Notes under the pieces: generated by a model | Databases searched by the model: none | Told to the model about the DNA's origin: nothing | What the model saw: the letters and a program-made list of their open reading frames with translations, nothing else | Shown here: positions 1 through 8,703 of the stretch, in pieces | Numbering within the stretch: the stretch's first letter is position 1 | Layout of the letters: the number at the start of each line of letters is the position of its first letter | Program-made: the position numbers and the translations under genes | Assembly: GCA_029974635.1 (NCBI GenBank) | Contig: JARKQY010000021.1 | Location: 1-64,000, forward strand | Length of the DNA: 64,000 nucleotides | From: Bacillota bacterium | GTDB lineage: Bacteria; Bacillota; UBA4882; UBA8346 | Direction: 5' to 3'

Positions 1-59
1 GCAATCTACAACGGGCGATAATCGAGATTGACATTGCCAAGAAGCATCCAATCAAATAA
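1..59 (+). CDS. 3' end of an upstream gene (partial)
   Basis: A frame open from the left edge reads about 18 residues ending in AKKHPIK and stops at TAA 57-59. The sequence is too short to name a family. It is reported because it is the only plausible coding end before the next gene, whose start lies 27 bases on. Other frames stop earlier. Confidence 0.35.
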   Translation, partial: NLQRAIIEIDIAKKHPIK

Positions 60-86
60 CCTTTTCGATATCCGGGGTTACCCTTA

Positions 87-716
87 TTGAATCCAGCAAC
101 CAGCCTTGCCAAAATCGCCCTGGTACGGCACGGGGAAACGGATTGGAATGTTAAGGGTTTAATTCAAGGACAATCCGATATTCCGCTGAATCACAACGGC
201 CTGTTCCAAGCCGAACAAGTCGCCCAATGGTTTACCCGTAGCGGACAATGGAATTGTTTGTTCTCCAGTCATTTGTTACGGGCCTATCAAACTGCTGAAA
301 TTATCGGGAAAGCATTGAACTTGGAATGTATCGTTATCCGGGATCTTATGGAGCGTAAGTTTGGCGCGTTAGAAGGTCTGAATTCCGAAGAGCGGGAACG
401 GCTTTATCCTGACAGGCTTCAAAATGAATCTGTGGTACCCGGCTTGGAATGCCGCCCGGATTTTAAGGAACGGGTTCTTAAAACCTTTGGTGATGTTGTT
501 CATAAGGCAGTCGGCTCAAATGCTATTGTGGTATCCCATGGCGCTTGGATCAATCAGTTATTGTTTCATATCAGTGACGGGAAATTAGGAAGCGGGATAA
601 CGACTCTGCTAAACGGTGGGATTTGTATAATCACTCTTGATGATAATGGAATTTGGAATCTATCTGAAACTAACCTGAGTAATCATTTGCAGGCCGGTAA
701 ACCGGCTGATTCGTAG
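87..716 (+). CDS. Histidine phosphatase family protein (phosphoglycerate mutase-like)
   Basis: This is a cytoplasmic phosphomonoesterase of the histidine phosphatase (RHG) superfamily. The N-terminal motif LVRHGETDWN holds Arg14 and the nucleophile His15. Arg65 lies in LLRAYQTAE, an acidic residue sits in the MERKFGALEG stretch, and the second catalytic His151 lies in VVSHGAWIN. At 209 residues it has normal length for the CobC/GpmB-like branch. Its substrate cannot be told from sequence; alpha-ribazole phosphate, phosphoglycerate and sugar phosphates are all possible. The start is TTG at 87 with only a weak GGGG ribosome site, so it is less certain than the fold. The gene is followed by a hairpin terminator. 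Confidence 0.85.
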   Translation: MNPATSLAKIALVRHGETDWNVKGLIQGQSDIPLNHNGLFQAEQVAQWFTRSGQWNCLFSSHLLRAYQTAEIIGKALNLECIVIRDLMERKFGALEGLNSEERERLYPDRLQNESVVPGLECRPDFKERVLKTFGDVVHKAVGSNAIVVSHGAWINQLLFHISDGKLGSGITTLLNGGICIITLDDNGIWNLSETNLSNHLQAGKPADS

Positions 717-745
717 CTAATATAATGCATGACATCAGTATGAGA

Positions 746-776
746 AGCCTTTTGTGTTGCCGCAAAAGGTTTTTAA
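746..776 (+). terminator. Factor-independent terminator after the histidine phosphatase gene
   Basis: CCTTTTG (748-754) pairs perfectly with CAAAAGG (763-769) and is followed by a T-rich run. Confidence 0.75.
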
Positions 777-904
777 TTTGTCAATCCCGCTGGCATCAAT
801 AACTCGGTGAAATGGACAGTATAAATTCTGCAATAAATCTTTAGAATTCGCTAAAATTAGGTAGAGGGAAAATTTTAAATCGGTAGAATTGTTACTGCAA
901 ATAT

Positions 905-963
905 TAGTATGGCGTTCTCTAAATAACTACTAATGAAAATTAATAAAGTTGAACGCCATACTA
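905..963. repeat. Palindromic MITE-like repeat, copy A
   Basis: A perfect 13-bp inverted repeat, TAGTATGGCGTTC (905-917) and its complement (951-963), encloses an AT-rich 33-bp centre. The same arm and a similar centre recur at 45838-45895, and a diverged form lies at 36101-36135. It sits in the gap upstream of the PAS kinase. It is most simply a small non-autonomous mobile repeat; a transcript hairpin role is also possible. Confidence 0.7.
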
Positions 964-1010
964 GTGAAAAAGGTGCTCAAGACTGAATCAGGATTGCGGA
1001 GGGAGTTTTC

Positions 1011-3014
1011 TTGAAATCTGGATGCCATATTGGCGAGAGCATGGTTTCGGAACTGGTATATGATACTTTTTCGAAATCCGGTTTTCCGGTTTTAATGGAA
1101 GAACCGGAGCAACCCAAACATTGGACGGAGAATAATTTGGTATTTCAGACTATTTTTGCAAATGACTCTATCGGAATCGTAGTGGTTGATCTGGATGGCC
1201 GGATGTTGGAAATAAACCCTGCATTCCTTAAAATGCTGGGATTCCGGAAAGAGGAGCTTCTCAATCATAATTTTAATACGCTTTTTCACCCGGACGACCT
1301 GCAATTGGGGAACTCCTTTTATGTGGATATGATTTTGAGTGACCGGGATCATTACCAAATTGAAAGGCGTTTTGCGGGCAAAGATGGTTTGTTGGTATGG
1401 GGCCGTCTTACAATAATGCGGGTCAAAAGCTCCAGTGTCGAGTCCAATGTTTTGGTGGCAATGATCGAGGATATTTCAAAACGCAAACAGATGGAAGAGG
1501 TTTTGATTGCTGAAAAGAAAAGACTGGCAATTACCTTATGCTCTATTGCGGACGCGGTTATTGCCACGGATATTGACGGCAATATTATACTTATTAACCA
1601 GGTAGCCGAGAAATTAACCGGATGGGGCCAGGAGGAGGCCATCGGAGAACCAAGCGCCAAGGTTTTTCATATCAAGGATGACAAGACCGGCGATTCCTAT
1701 GAGAACCCGGTAAATAATGTGTTGCAAAGCGGAAAAGTTCTGATTTCCGAAAACATCCTGTTGGTTTCCAGGGATGGCGTGGAACGGCACGTCTCTTTTA
1801 GTATTGCGCCAATTCGGAATTCAATGGGGGATTATTCAGGGACTATCCTGGTATTCAGGGATATAACCGAAAAGCGCAAGATGGAAGAGGAATTAATCAA
1901 GGGACAGAAATATGAGTCAATGGCAGTGCTGGCCGGCGGTGTGGGCCATGATTTTAATAATATCCTGGCCGGAATTTTAGCCAATGTTCAACTCGCCGAA
2001 GTTTTATATGCCAAAGGAAAGGATATTTCGAAGAATTTCTCTAAAATTATCGAAGCGGTAAAACGGGCCGCCAACCTTACGAGACAATTGTTAACCTTTG
2101 CCAAGGGCGGTGTTATGGTGAAGAAGACCACCACTATTGCGGATTTGGTTAAATCCACCGCGGATTTTGCATTGTGCGGTTCCAACGTAAAGTGTGAATA
2201 CTTATTTTCCGACGATATTTGGCCGGTAGAGGCCGATGAAGGTCAATTAAGCCAGGTTATTAATAATTTAATCATCAATGCCTTTCAAGCGATGCCTAAT
2301 GGAGGCGTAATTTATATTTCCGGCAGGAATATCGAATTAGGGAATGAAACTTCGGTACCTTTACCGGAGGGAAAATATGTTAAGATAGAATTTAGAGATA
2401 CCGGTGAAGGCATTCCCGAAGAGTATCTTTCGCGGATCTTTGATCCTTATTTTACAACCAAGGAAAAAGGTTCCGGTTTGGGACTCGCAACCTCGTATTC
2501 AATTATTAAAAAGCATGGCGGTTATATTGGAGTTGAATCCCCGCCCCAGGAAGGCGCTACCTTTTATATTTATCTGCCTTCACCAGTGAGTAAGGCCGAA
2601 GAGGAAATATCACAGCCGGAAAAAATATACAATGGCAAAGGCAGGATATTATTGATGGATGATGAGGAAACGATTCGGAATACGACTCCCAAGATATTGG
2701 CTCATCTCGGATATAAAACCGCAGTAGCCAAGGATGGGGCGGAGTTACTGGAGCTTTACACGAAAGCCCAACAATCCGGTGATTCATTCGATGCGGTAAT
2801 TATGGATTTGACGGTGCCCGGGGGACTGGGCGGCAAGGAAACCATCGGCAAATTGATGAAGATTGATCCTGGAGTTAAAGCGGTTCTATCCAGCGGTTAT
2901 TCCGATGACCGAATTTTGTTAAATTACCGCCGGTACGGCTTTAAAGGAGTGGTTATTAAACCTTACAAAATGGAAGAGTTAAGTGCTACGCTGCATCAGA
3001 TTATTGCCAGATAG
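1011..3014 (+). CDS. PAS-PAS hybrid sensor histidine kinase with C-terminal receiver domain
   Basis: This is a soluble signalling kinase with no membrane segment. Two PAS domains (about residues 43-160 and 170-290) precede a HisKA-type dimerisation helix with phospho-acceptor His313 in GGVGHDFNNILA. The HATPase domain follows, with the N box near 418-424, DTGEGIPE at 463-470 and a GSGLGLA lid. A receiver domain (about 545-667) has an acidic pair in LLMDDEE, phospho-acceptor Asp599 and Lys650. The HDFNN form of the H box is typical of hybrid kinases that sense internal redox, light or small molecules. The start is TTG 1011 with GGAGGG about 8 bases upstream. No separate partner regulator is adjacent, and the next gene is convergent with only 3 bases between the two stop codons. 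Confidence 0.92.
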   Translation: MKSGCHIGESMVSELVYDTFSKSGFPVLMEEPEQPKHWTENNLVFQTIFANDSIGIVVVDLDGRMLEINPAFLKMLGFRKEELLNHNFNTLFHPDDLQLGNSFYVDMILSDRDHYQIERRFAGKDGLLVWGRLTIMRVKSSSVESNVLVAMIEDISKRKQMEEVLIAEKKRLAITLCSIADAVIATDIDGNIILINQVAEKLTGWGQEEAIGEPSAKVFHIKDDKTGDSYENPVNNVLQSGKVLISENILLVSRDGVERHVSFSIAPIRNSMGDYSGTILVFRDITEKRKMEEELIKGQKYESMAVLAGGVGHDFNNILAGILANVQLAEVLYAKGKDISKNFSKIIEAVKRAANLTRQLLTFAKGGVMVKKTTTIADLVKSTADFALCGSNVKCEYLFSDDIWPVEADEGQLSQVINNLIINAFQAMPNGGVIYISGRNIELGNETSVPLPEGKYVKIEFRDTGEGIPEEYLSRIFDPYFTTKEKGSGLGLATSYSIIKKHGGYIGVESPPQEGATFYIYLPSPVSKAEEEISQPEKIYNGKGRILLMDDEETIRNTTPKILAHLGYKTAVAKDGAELLELYTKAQQSGDSFDAVIMDLTVPGGLGGKETIGKLMKIDPGVKAVLSSGYSDDRILLNYRRYGFKGVVIKPYKMEELSATLHQIIAR

Positions 3015-3017
3015 TTT

Positions 3018-3941
3018 TCATACTCCGGTCAAATCAAACTCCGGAACATATTCCGCAGAAGCAGCCTCCAGCTCTTGGATGAAGCCGTTTTCCAAACCCA
3101 GCTCAAATACTTTGGCGATCACCAGATTATATTCTTCCTGGGTTAGTTTGCGGTTAATCTCGGGATGGTTTTGGGCGTGATGAAGCGGCAGATATTGAGC
3201 CATGATACTGGTATAGGCTCCATCAGGTAAATTGTATTTAATCCATTCCAGACAGCGTAAGGAATCTTCAATTCTCCCCGGCATCACCAGGTGTCTTACC
3301 AACAATCCGGAACTCATTATCCCGGCTTTATCAAAAATAGCGGGACCGCATTGCCTTGCCATTTCTTGTATGGCAATGCTGGCTACTGCGAAATAATTGG
3401 GGGCGTCGGAATATTCTTTACCGAGTTCGGGATCAATGTATTTCAAATCCGGTATATAGATACTGACTAATCCTTCCAACATGCGGAGGGTATCTACTTT
3501 TTCGTAAGCCGAGGTGTTATAAACCACCGGAATGGACAATCCCATCCCCTTGGCAATCTGTATCGCCTGTGCAATCTGGGGAACATAAGGGGCGCCGGTA
3601 ATCAGGTTAATGTTATGCGCTCCCATGGACTGTAGTTGCAGAAACTTTTGAGCCAGTGTCGGCACCGGAACCTCCTTGCCGAAACTTTCGTGGCTAATCC
3701 GGTAATTTTGGCAGAAACAACATTTCAGGTTGCAGTTGCTGAAAAATATGGCCCCTGAACCTTTTTCGCCGCTAATGGGCGGTTCCTCCCAATCATGCAA
3801 GGCAATTCTGGCAATTTTAGGCTGAATCCCGGCTCCACAGTAACCCAATTGGCCCTGGGTCCGTTTTACATGGCAATTGCGCGGACACAGAGAGCAATTG
3901 GCTAGTATACGTTCGACCGCATCGAGGTCCATTAAGTCCAT
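3018..3941 (-). CDS. Radical SAM protein, PflX-like (pyruvate formate-lyase activase homologue)
   Basis: The protein carries a CX3CX2C radical SAM motif (Cys70, Cys74, Cys77 in SNCNLKCCFC), which binds the 4Fe-4S cluster that cleaves S-adenosylmethionine. An N-terminal group of cysteines (Cys16, Cys19, Cys23, Cys35 in CSLCPRNC and GYCGAG) probably holds another metal or cluster. At 307 residues it matches the COG1313/PflX family, whose substrate is not established. It is cytoplasmic with no signal peptide. The gene stands alone on the minus strand between two kinase genes on the plus strand, and no glycyl-radical enzyme partner is nearby. Confidence 0.85.
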   Translation of the reverse strand: MDLMDLDAVERILANCSLCPRNCHVKRTQGQLGYCGAGIQPKIARIALHDWEEPPISGEKGSGAIFFSNCNLKCCFCQNYRISHESFGKEVPVPTLAQKFLQLQSMGAHNINLITGAPYVPQIAQAIQIAKGMGLSIPVVYNTSAYEKVDTLRMLEGLVSIYIPDLKYIDPELGKEYSDAPNYFAVASIAIQEMARQCGPAIFDKAGIMSSGLLVRHLVMPGRIEDSLRCLEWIKYNLPDGAYTSIMAQYLPLHHAQNHPEINRKLTQEEYNLVIAKVFELGLENGFIQELEAASAEYVPEFDLTGV

Positions 3942-4091
3942 GAGATCACCTTTTCTTTTATCATATATAAAATTATAGCAGATTTATGATATTTGGCAAT
4001 CCAAAGAAATTGAATATCAGTCAGTATATGAATGAATTTCTGTTTCATATCCTTGCATTATTGATATGTTTTCACTGGGTTTATTTTTTTT

Positions 4092-4117
4092 TATATGGTA
4101 CTATAGTACCATATAAT
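4092..4117. promoter_or_regulatory. Perfect 26-bp palindrome in a divergent intergenic region
   Basis: Each half reads TTATATGGTACTA inward to a central TATA-like axis, with no mismatch over 26 bp. It lies in the 331-bp gap between the divergent radical SAM gene and the NarL-type kinase gene. A perfect palindrome with a GTAC-containing core and no T-run is more like a dimeric repressor operator than a terminator. Nothing else in this gap was recognised. Confidence 0.55.
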
Positions 4118-4272
4118 ACTATTTCATTAAGTACACCGGTAACACGACAATCAATGGATACGGGGTTATGATAATTAAGTAAAGTATCAATTACATTGCC
4201 ATGATAAAAAGTTTATTCACTCGCCACCTATTATGAATCGGTCCCCATTTATCAATAATTGAAAGGGAATCC

Positions 4273-5487
4273 ATGTCAGAACGTTATTTAAAGGTTATTA
4301 TCATAATGTTGTCGGTTATCAGCCATATGGCGGCATTTTGGCAGTTCAAATCTTTTGAAGTTACGGAGACCCTGCCGATTGACTGGAAAAATTTTCTGGT
4401 GGGCTTATTGGTGATATCATTACTGACCGCTTTAGTGCTTCCGTTTTGTCAGCGGCAGCGTGCCACCGGCTATTTGTTGGCGCTGCGAGGCCTCATTGTA
4501 TTTTTGACTGGCCAAATCTCCGGCGATTATTTCGGAACGGAGTTTACTTTATTGGCGATTTTGATTGTCGAAGCCAGTATTTACACATCATTTCGATACG
4601 GACTGTCTTTCGGGATGTTGCTTACCTTTTTGGTTTTTCTTTCCCAAACACATTATACTTTTTTCGGGATGATTCCCCGGTCATTTTCATGGCATGAGCG
4701 GTGGGGTTTTTTAATAACAGCGCTATTAATTATTGGAATAACCGCCATATTACGTTTTCAAAGAGAGAATCAAATTCCGGCGGCGGAGCTGAACCGTCGT
4801 TTGGAGGAAGCAACTTTAGAGCTGGCTCAAACCAATATGAAATTGCAGGAATATGTTATTACCGCTGAGCAGGAGGCGATGTTGAATGAGCGTAAACGGG
4901 TAGCCCGGGAGGTTCATGATACGTTAGCTTATACTTTAACGAACCTGTTAATGATGATGGAGGCCGCTATTGCTTTGGCGGAGAAGGATAATCCGGAGCT
5001 GGTCAAACACTTGAGATCCGCCCGCAATCAGGCCAAAGAAGGATTAGCCGAAGTCCGTTACGCATTGCAGGCGTTGCGTCCAGTGGAATATAGCGGTTTT
5101 AGCGGGTTGTCGGCGATTCAGCGGCTTGTCAGAGCATTTGAAAAAGCTACTCAGCTAAAAGTTGTTTTAGAACTTGGTGATATTCCTCTTTATTTGGGTG
5201 AAGAAGCTAATTTGGCCTTATTCCGGCTGGTTCAGGAAGGAATGACCAATGCTTTGCGTCATGGTAAAGCCAGTTTGATTACGATTTTATTTTCCAGAGA
5301 CGGTGAGGGAGTTTCGGTAACCATTAAGGACAACGGTAAAGGCAGCGGTAATCCGGAACCCAGATCGGGTTTCGGATTGGTAGGAATGCAGGAACGGTTG
5401 CAAAGGCTGGGAGGCCGTTTAGAAACCTTCAGCATACCGGGGGAAGGCTTTACATTAACGGCGTGGATTCCGTTACGGGAGGAGTAG
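4273..5487 (+). CDS. Membrane sensor histidine kinase, NarL/DesK type
   Basis: The N-terminal 160 residues are hydrophobic with about five or six membrane segments and no obvious extracellular loop domain, followed by a coiled-coil linker. His215, in REVHDTLAYTLTN, is the HisKA_3 phospho-acceptor. A HATPase domain follows, with NALRHG, DNGKG and a GFGLVGMQERL lid. The architecture resembles DesK/LiaS-type sensors of membrane state. The ATG at 4273 has GAAAGGGA upstream. The partner regulator starts 5 bases after the stop, so they form a two-gene unit, and the MoxR/VWA operon lies 120 bases further on. Confidence 0.9.
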   Translation: MSERYLKVIIIMLSVISHMAAFWQFKSFEVTETLPIDWKNFLVGLLVISLLTALVLPFCQRQRATGYLLALRGLIVFLTGQISGDYFGTEFTLLAILIVEASIYTSFRYGLSFGMLLTFLVFLSQTHYTFFGMIPRSFSWHERWGFLITALLIIGITAILRFQRENQIPAAELNRRLEEATLELAQTNMKLQEYVITAEQEAMLNERKRVAREVHDTLAYTLTNLLMMMEAAIALAEKDNPELVKHLRSARNQAKEGLAEVRYALQALRPVEYSGFSGLSAIQRLVRAFEKATQLKVVLELGDIPLYLGEEANLALFRLVQEGMTNALRHGKASLITILFSRDGEGVSVTIKDNGKGSGNPEPRSGFGLVGMQERLQRLGGRLETFSIPGEGFTLTAWIPLREE

Positions 5488-5492
5488 GTTTA

Positions 5493-6188
5493 ATGGAAAA
5501 AATCCGGGTTTTATTGGTGGATGATCAGATGCTTTTTGTGGAGAGTCTGAGAACTGTACTGGAGACCAGAGCTCAAGATATCTCGGTTATCGGAGTGGCT
5601 TACGAAGGGGCTAAAGCCGTGGAGATGACGGAGGAATTAAATCCGGACGTAGTATTAATGGATGTTCGCATGCCCGGTATGAACGGTGTGGAGAGCACCA
5701 GGTCCATCAAGGAAAAACATCCCGAGATCAAGGTGCTGATGTTGACTACTTTCGATGACGATCAATATGTAGTGGAAGCTCTGCGGCTGGGAGCAGTGGG
5801 TTATTTACTCAAAGACATGCCCCCGGCCGAATTAATCAGCGCGGTCCGGGCGGTTCATAAAGGCGGTGTACTAATTTCCCCCAAGGTGGCCGCCAAACTG
5901 GTTGAGAAGTTGGTCACCACTCCGGAATCTTCGGGAAAAGAAAAAGAAGCTCAGAATCTAAGCGGCAGCTCTAATACGTGGACTAATGATTTAAGCGCCC
6001 GGGAAAAAAAGATTTTGCAGTTGATGGCCCAAGGCCTGGATAACAAAGAAATTGCCAAAACTCTATTTATTGCCGAACAGACAGTAAAAAATCATGTTAG
6101 TATTATCTATTCGAAACTCGGAGTAAGGGATCGTGTTCAGGCCTCCTTGTTGGTTATTGAGTCCGGTTTGGATAAGGATTTAGATTAG
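5493..6188 (+). CDS. Response regulator, NarL/LuxR family
   Basis: Partner of the kinase just upstream. The receiver domain has the acidic pair at Asp10-Asp11 and phospho-acceptor Asp57 in VVLMDVRMPG, with Lys in YLLKDMPP. A Ser/Thr- and Glu-rich linker leads to a LuxR-type helix-turn-helix (about 165-230, LSAREKKILQLMAQGLDNKEIA). The start is ATG 5493, set by GGGAGGAG at 5477-5484, rather than an in-frame upstream start that would overlap the kinase. Its most obvious local target is the adjacent MoxR/DUF58/VWA operon; that is inference from position only. Confidence 0.92.
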   Translation: MEKIRVLLVDDQMLFVESLRTVLETRAQDISVIGVAYEGAKAVEMTEELNPDVVLMDVRMPGMNGVESTRSIKEKHPEIKVLMLTTFDDDQYVVEALRLGAVGYLLKDMPPAELISAVRAVHKGGVLISPKVAAKLVEKLVTTPESSGKEKEAQNLSGSSNTWTNDLSAREKKILQLMAQGLDNKEIAKTLFIAEQTVKNHVSIIYSKLGVRDRVQASLLVIESGLDKDLD

Positions 6189-6308
6189 GTACCGGAGTAC
6201 TTTCATATATCATACCGGATCAGTACCGCCGTAAGACGACAATCCGGTCAAGCGATGATATATTTATTGTTGGAAGGATTGATCCGGAAACGAGCCGAGG
6301 TGATTCAT

Positions 6309-7988
6309 TTGAACCACAGAAAAATTTTGATTTTAACATGCGTAATATTGATGGGATTTTTAACGGGGCGGCCGGTAACGGCATCCGGAGTTCAAATGAA
6401 GATTACCTGCGGTTTTGGGGGGTATATCATACCGGAACATTGGATTCCCGTCCGGGTTCAAGTCAATACTACCGTGGAATCAGGCCGTATCGAAATTATA
6501 CGGGCAGGTGAAGCGAAAAACCACCATACCCTTGAAAGTTATGCGCTTCAGAGTACACAGCAGATTGAAATTCCGGTTTTCGCCGGCGAAGGGCTTCGGA
6601 ATGTCAAAATCAAGCTATATTCCGGAGAACAGTTGCTGACGGAAGAAATTGTCGATCTAAAGGCCAGAATATTTCCGGGGCATTTGGTTTTGGCGGTTAG
6701 TGTTCCATCCGTTGTACAACACGCAATTGAAAAATCACTGCTGCCGGTGGAGCCGGTATTGGTAGTGCCGCTGCAGATCTCTGAATTACCCGGTTTAGGG
6801 TTGAATTACGACGGAGTCAGCGGTTTATTATTAAACGGTCCTGAAGTTCCGTTAACGCCGGCGCAAATAACTGCCTTACGGAGCTGGCTGGCTGGGGGAG
6901 GCAGGATGACCATATTTGATCCGGATCGGGATTTGGATGCTTTATTCAGCAATCTCCAAATCGGTTCCAATCAAGAAAGGGAATACTCGACAAGCCGGTT
7001 TGGTTTAGGCAGTGTCACAGTCGTTCAAAGGGATGCCGCAGCAATGGGGGCGGGAAATCTTCAGTTCTGGAAAGGGCTTTTCACTCCAAAACCTTACCGT
7101 GAAACGGTTAAATTAAGCTCGAAAATTTGTTTTGCCGCCGCTCCATTGGATCCCGTTAAAGAAGAGGTACCGCCTTTTCCGACTTCATTGATAATAATTT
7201 CTTTGGGGGTTTGGGCGGGTGCCGCTTTTCTGATGAAGTTTTTCAGGCCATCCAAGGCAATGGTGTATTTGCTGGGGACAATCCTGGTGGAAACGATTCT
7301 CGTTTTTCCGATGGCCGGAGCGATCACCGCCCGTTGGCAAAGGGGAGCCGATCTCCGGACCCGGGCGGTTATTTTCCCTGGGAACCGGGGGGTTCTATTG
7401 GAAACAAATATTCGGATGAAATTTGTGGCGGGTATGAACATCGTCGATGAGAGCGCGTCACCTTGGGGCGTAAATATTTCGTTGAATAACATTGAACAAG
7501 GCGGTATTCATCTGAATCGTGAAGAACTAAGCAAATGGCATCACAAGAACTCCCGACCGTTATACGCAGTCCGCTCTGGTAATACGGCGGCTCTTAATTT
7601 GACCGGCTGGTTCCCCGATGTCTCCCTGAATATGAGATTTACAAAGAGCCAGTGGATGCCTTCCGGAAGTGTAACTACAAGTATTCGGGGGCCATCCGCC
7701 TTGTTAATCCATGCCACTGACAGGACTATTGCTTGGAACGGAAACCGCTGGTTTTTATTTCAAAAAGATAATGATGGCAATCCAAGGTGGGCGCCTGTGG
7801 AAAAGCCGCCCCGATGGTTGAAAACCGGTCAAGACTGGCTTGTTCAGTTGCAGGCATCAAACCCGGATGTCATTTGGATCGGTGGTTATGGAAGCTTACC
7901 ATTGGAGATGCAATTGCGAATCCAAAGGGTTGGAATCCAGGAAGTTTTATGGGCCATGCCTTTATCTCACGAGGAGTTTGCGCTGTAG
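6309..7988 (+). CDS. Exported membrane-anchored protein, first gene of the MoxR/VWA operon
   Basis: I do not recognise a named family. A signal peptide (NHRKILILTCVILMGFLTG..VTASG) leads into a beta-rich domain of about 280 residues. Two hydrophobic segments follow near residues 295-350 (SLIIISLGVWAGAAFLMKF, AMVYLLGTILVETILVF), then another beta-rich domain. A short segment, GLLLNGPEVPLTPAQITALR, resembles the glutamine-amidotransferase-like fold seen in VWA-operon proteins. The TTG at 6309 with GAGGTGA just upstream is preferred over an ATG 54 bases earlier, because it puts the signal peptide at the N terminus. The genes behind it suggest a role in an envelope chaperone or assembly complex. 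Confidence 0.7.
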   Translation: MNHRKILILTCVILMGFLTGRPVTASGVQMKITCGFGGYIIPEHWIPVRVQVNTTVESGRIEIIRAGEAKNHHTLESYALQSTQQIEIPVFAGEGLRNVKIKLYSGEQLLTEEIVDLKARIFPGHLVLAVSVPSVVQHAIEKSLLPVEPVLVVPLQISELPGLGLNYDGVSGLLLNGPEVPLTPAQITALRSWLAGGGRMTIFDPDRDLDALFSNLQIGSNQEREYSTSRFGLGSVTVVQRDAAAMGAGNLQFWKGLFTPKPYRETVKLSSKICFAAAPLDPVKEEVPPFPTSLIIISLGVWAGAAFLMKFFRPSKAMVYLLGTILVETILVFPMAGAITARWQRGADLRTRAVIFPGNRGVLLETNIRMKFVAGMNIVDESASPWGVNISLNNIEQGGIHLNREELSKWHHKNSRPLYAVRSGNTAALNLTGWFPDVSLNMRFTKSQWMPSGSVTTSIRGPSALLIHATDRTIAWNGNRWFLFQKDNDGNPRWAPVEKPPRWLKTGQDWLVQLQASNPDVIWIGGYGSLPLEMQLRIQRVGIQEVLWAMPLSHEEFAL

Positions 7989-8037
7989 GGCGTTGGCTGA
8001 AACATGAACAAATATGATATTTGGAAAGGAGATCCTG

Positions 8038-8703
8038 ATGGCGGCCTTTATTTTAACGGAGCTTTCCGATTGGAATGAGAATTACAGATGGAGAACAGTG
8101 ATATTCATGGTTGGTGTTGTGACTTTAACCGGAATGATAACCAAATTACGGCCTGAATATTGCTTCATCGTAACCGCTATCATGTTTTGCTGGATTGGTT
8201 TCCTGACCGGAAAATATATCGGCAGCAGTGATGTAATGTTGACCTGGGTTCGTGAAGCCGGACTGACACTCTGGAAAGTTATTCTGGGTAAGCTGGCGCT
8301 AACCATACTGATTACCCTGACTCATTTATTTCTCTTGATGCCTATCATGATTTTAGTCAATTCAATATGGGGCGTTACCTGGATTGCACTGATCAAGATT
8401 GGTTTCGTACTGGTAAATGCGGCGTTGATTTCAAGCAGCTTTGGAATGCTAAGCGAATATATGATATGGCCGGAAGAAAGTTTTCCAGGGGTGTTATTGG
8501 TATTGGGATGGTTGTTGGTCACCCTTATCTTTCCTTTTTTTTCTATTATAAATCCGTTTGCAGCGGTACTGCAGATTCTTATTAAAGAATCCGGCCGGTA
8601 TATCATCGGATACATGATTGCGAACATTGTTCTCATTTTTATTTTAATAATCATTCTCCGGTATATTTTGCGAGGGGAGGTACAGGGTCATCATGAGGAC
8701 TGA
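8038..8703 (+). CDS. Polytopic membrane protein, ABC-2 permease-like
   Basis: The 221-residue protein has about six hydrophobic segments and almost no soluble part, in an arrangement like ABC-2 type permease subunits (a helical pair, a short amphipathic link, then three or four helices). No ABC ATPase is encoded nearby, so transport is doubtful. The start is ATG 8038 with AAGGAGA 7 bases upstream; an in-frame ATG at 8014 lacks a site. It overlaps the next gene by 11 bases, so translation is probably coupled. It belongs to the MoxR/DUF58/VWA operon and may anchor that complex. Confidence 0.7.
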   Translation: MAAFILTELSDWNENYRWRTVIFMVGVVTLTGMITKLRPEYCFIVTAIMFCWIGFLTGKYIGSSDVMLTWVREAGLTLWKVILGKLALTILITLTHLFLLMPIMILVNSIWGVTWIALIKIGFVLVNAALISSSFGMLSEYMIWPEESFPGVLLVLGWLLVTLIFPFFSIINPFAAVLQILIKESGRYIIGYMIANIVLIFILIIILRYILRGEVQGHHED

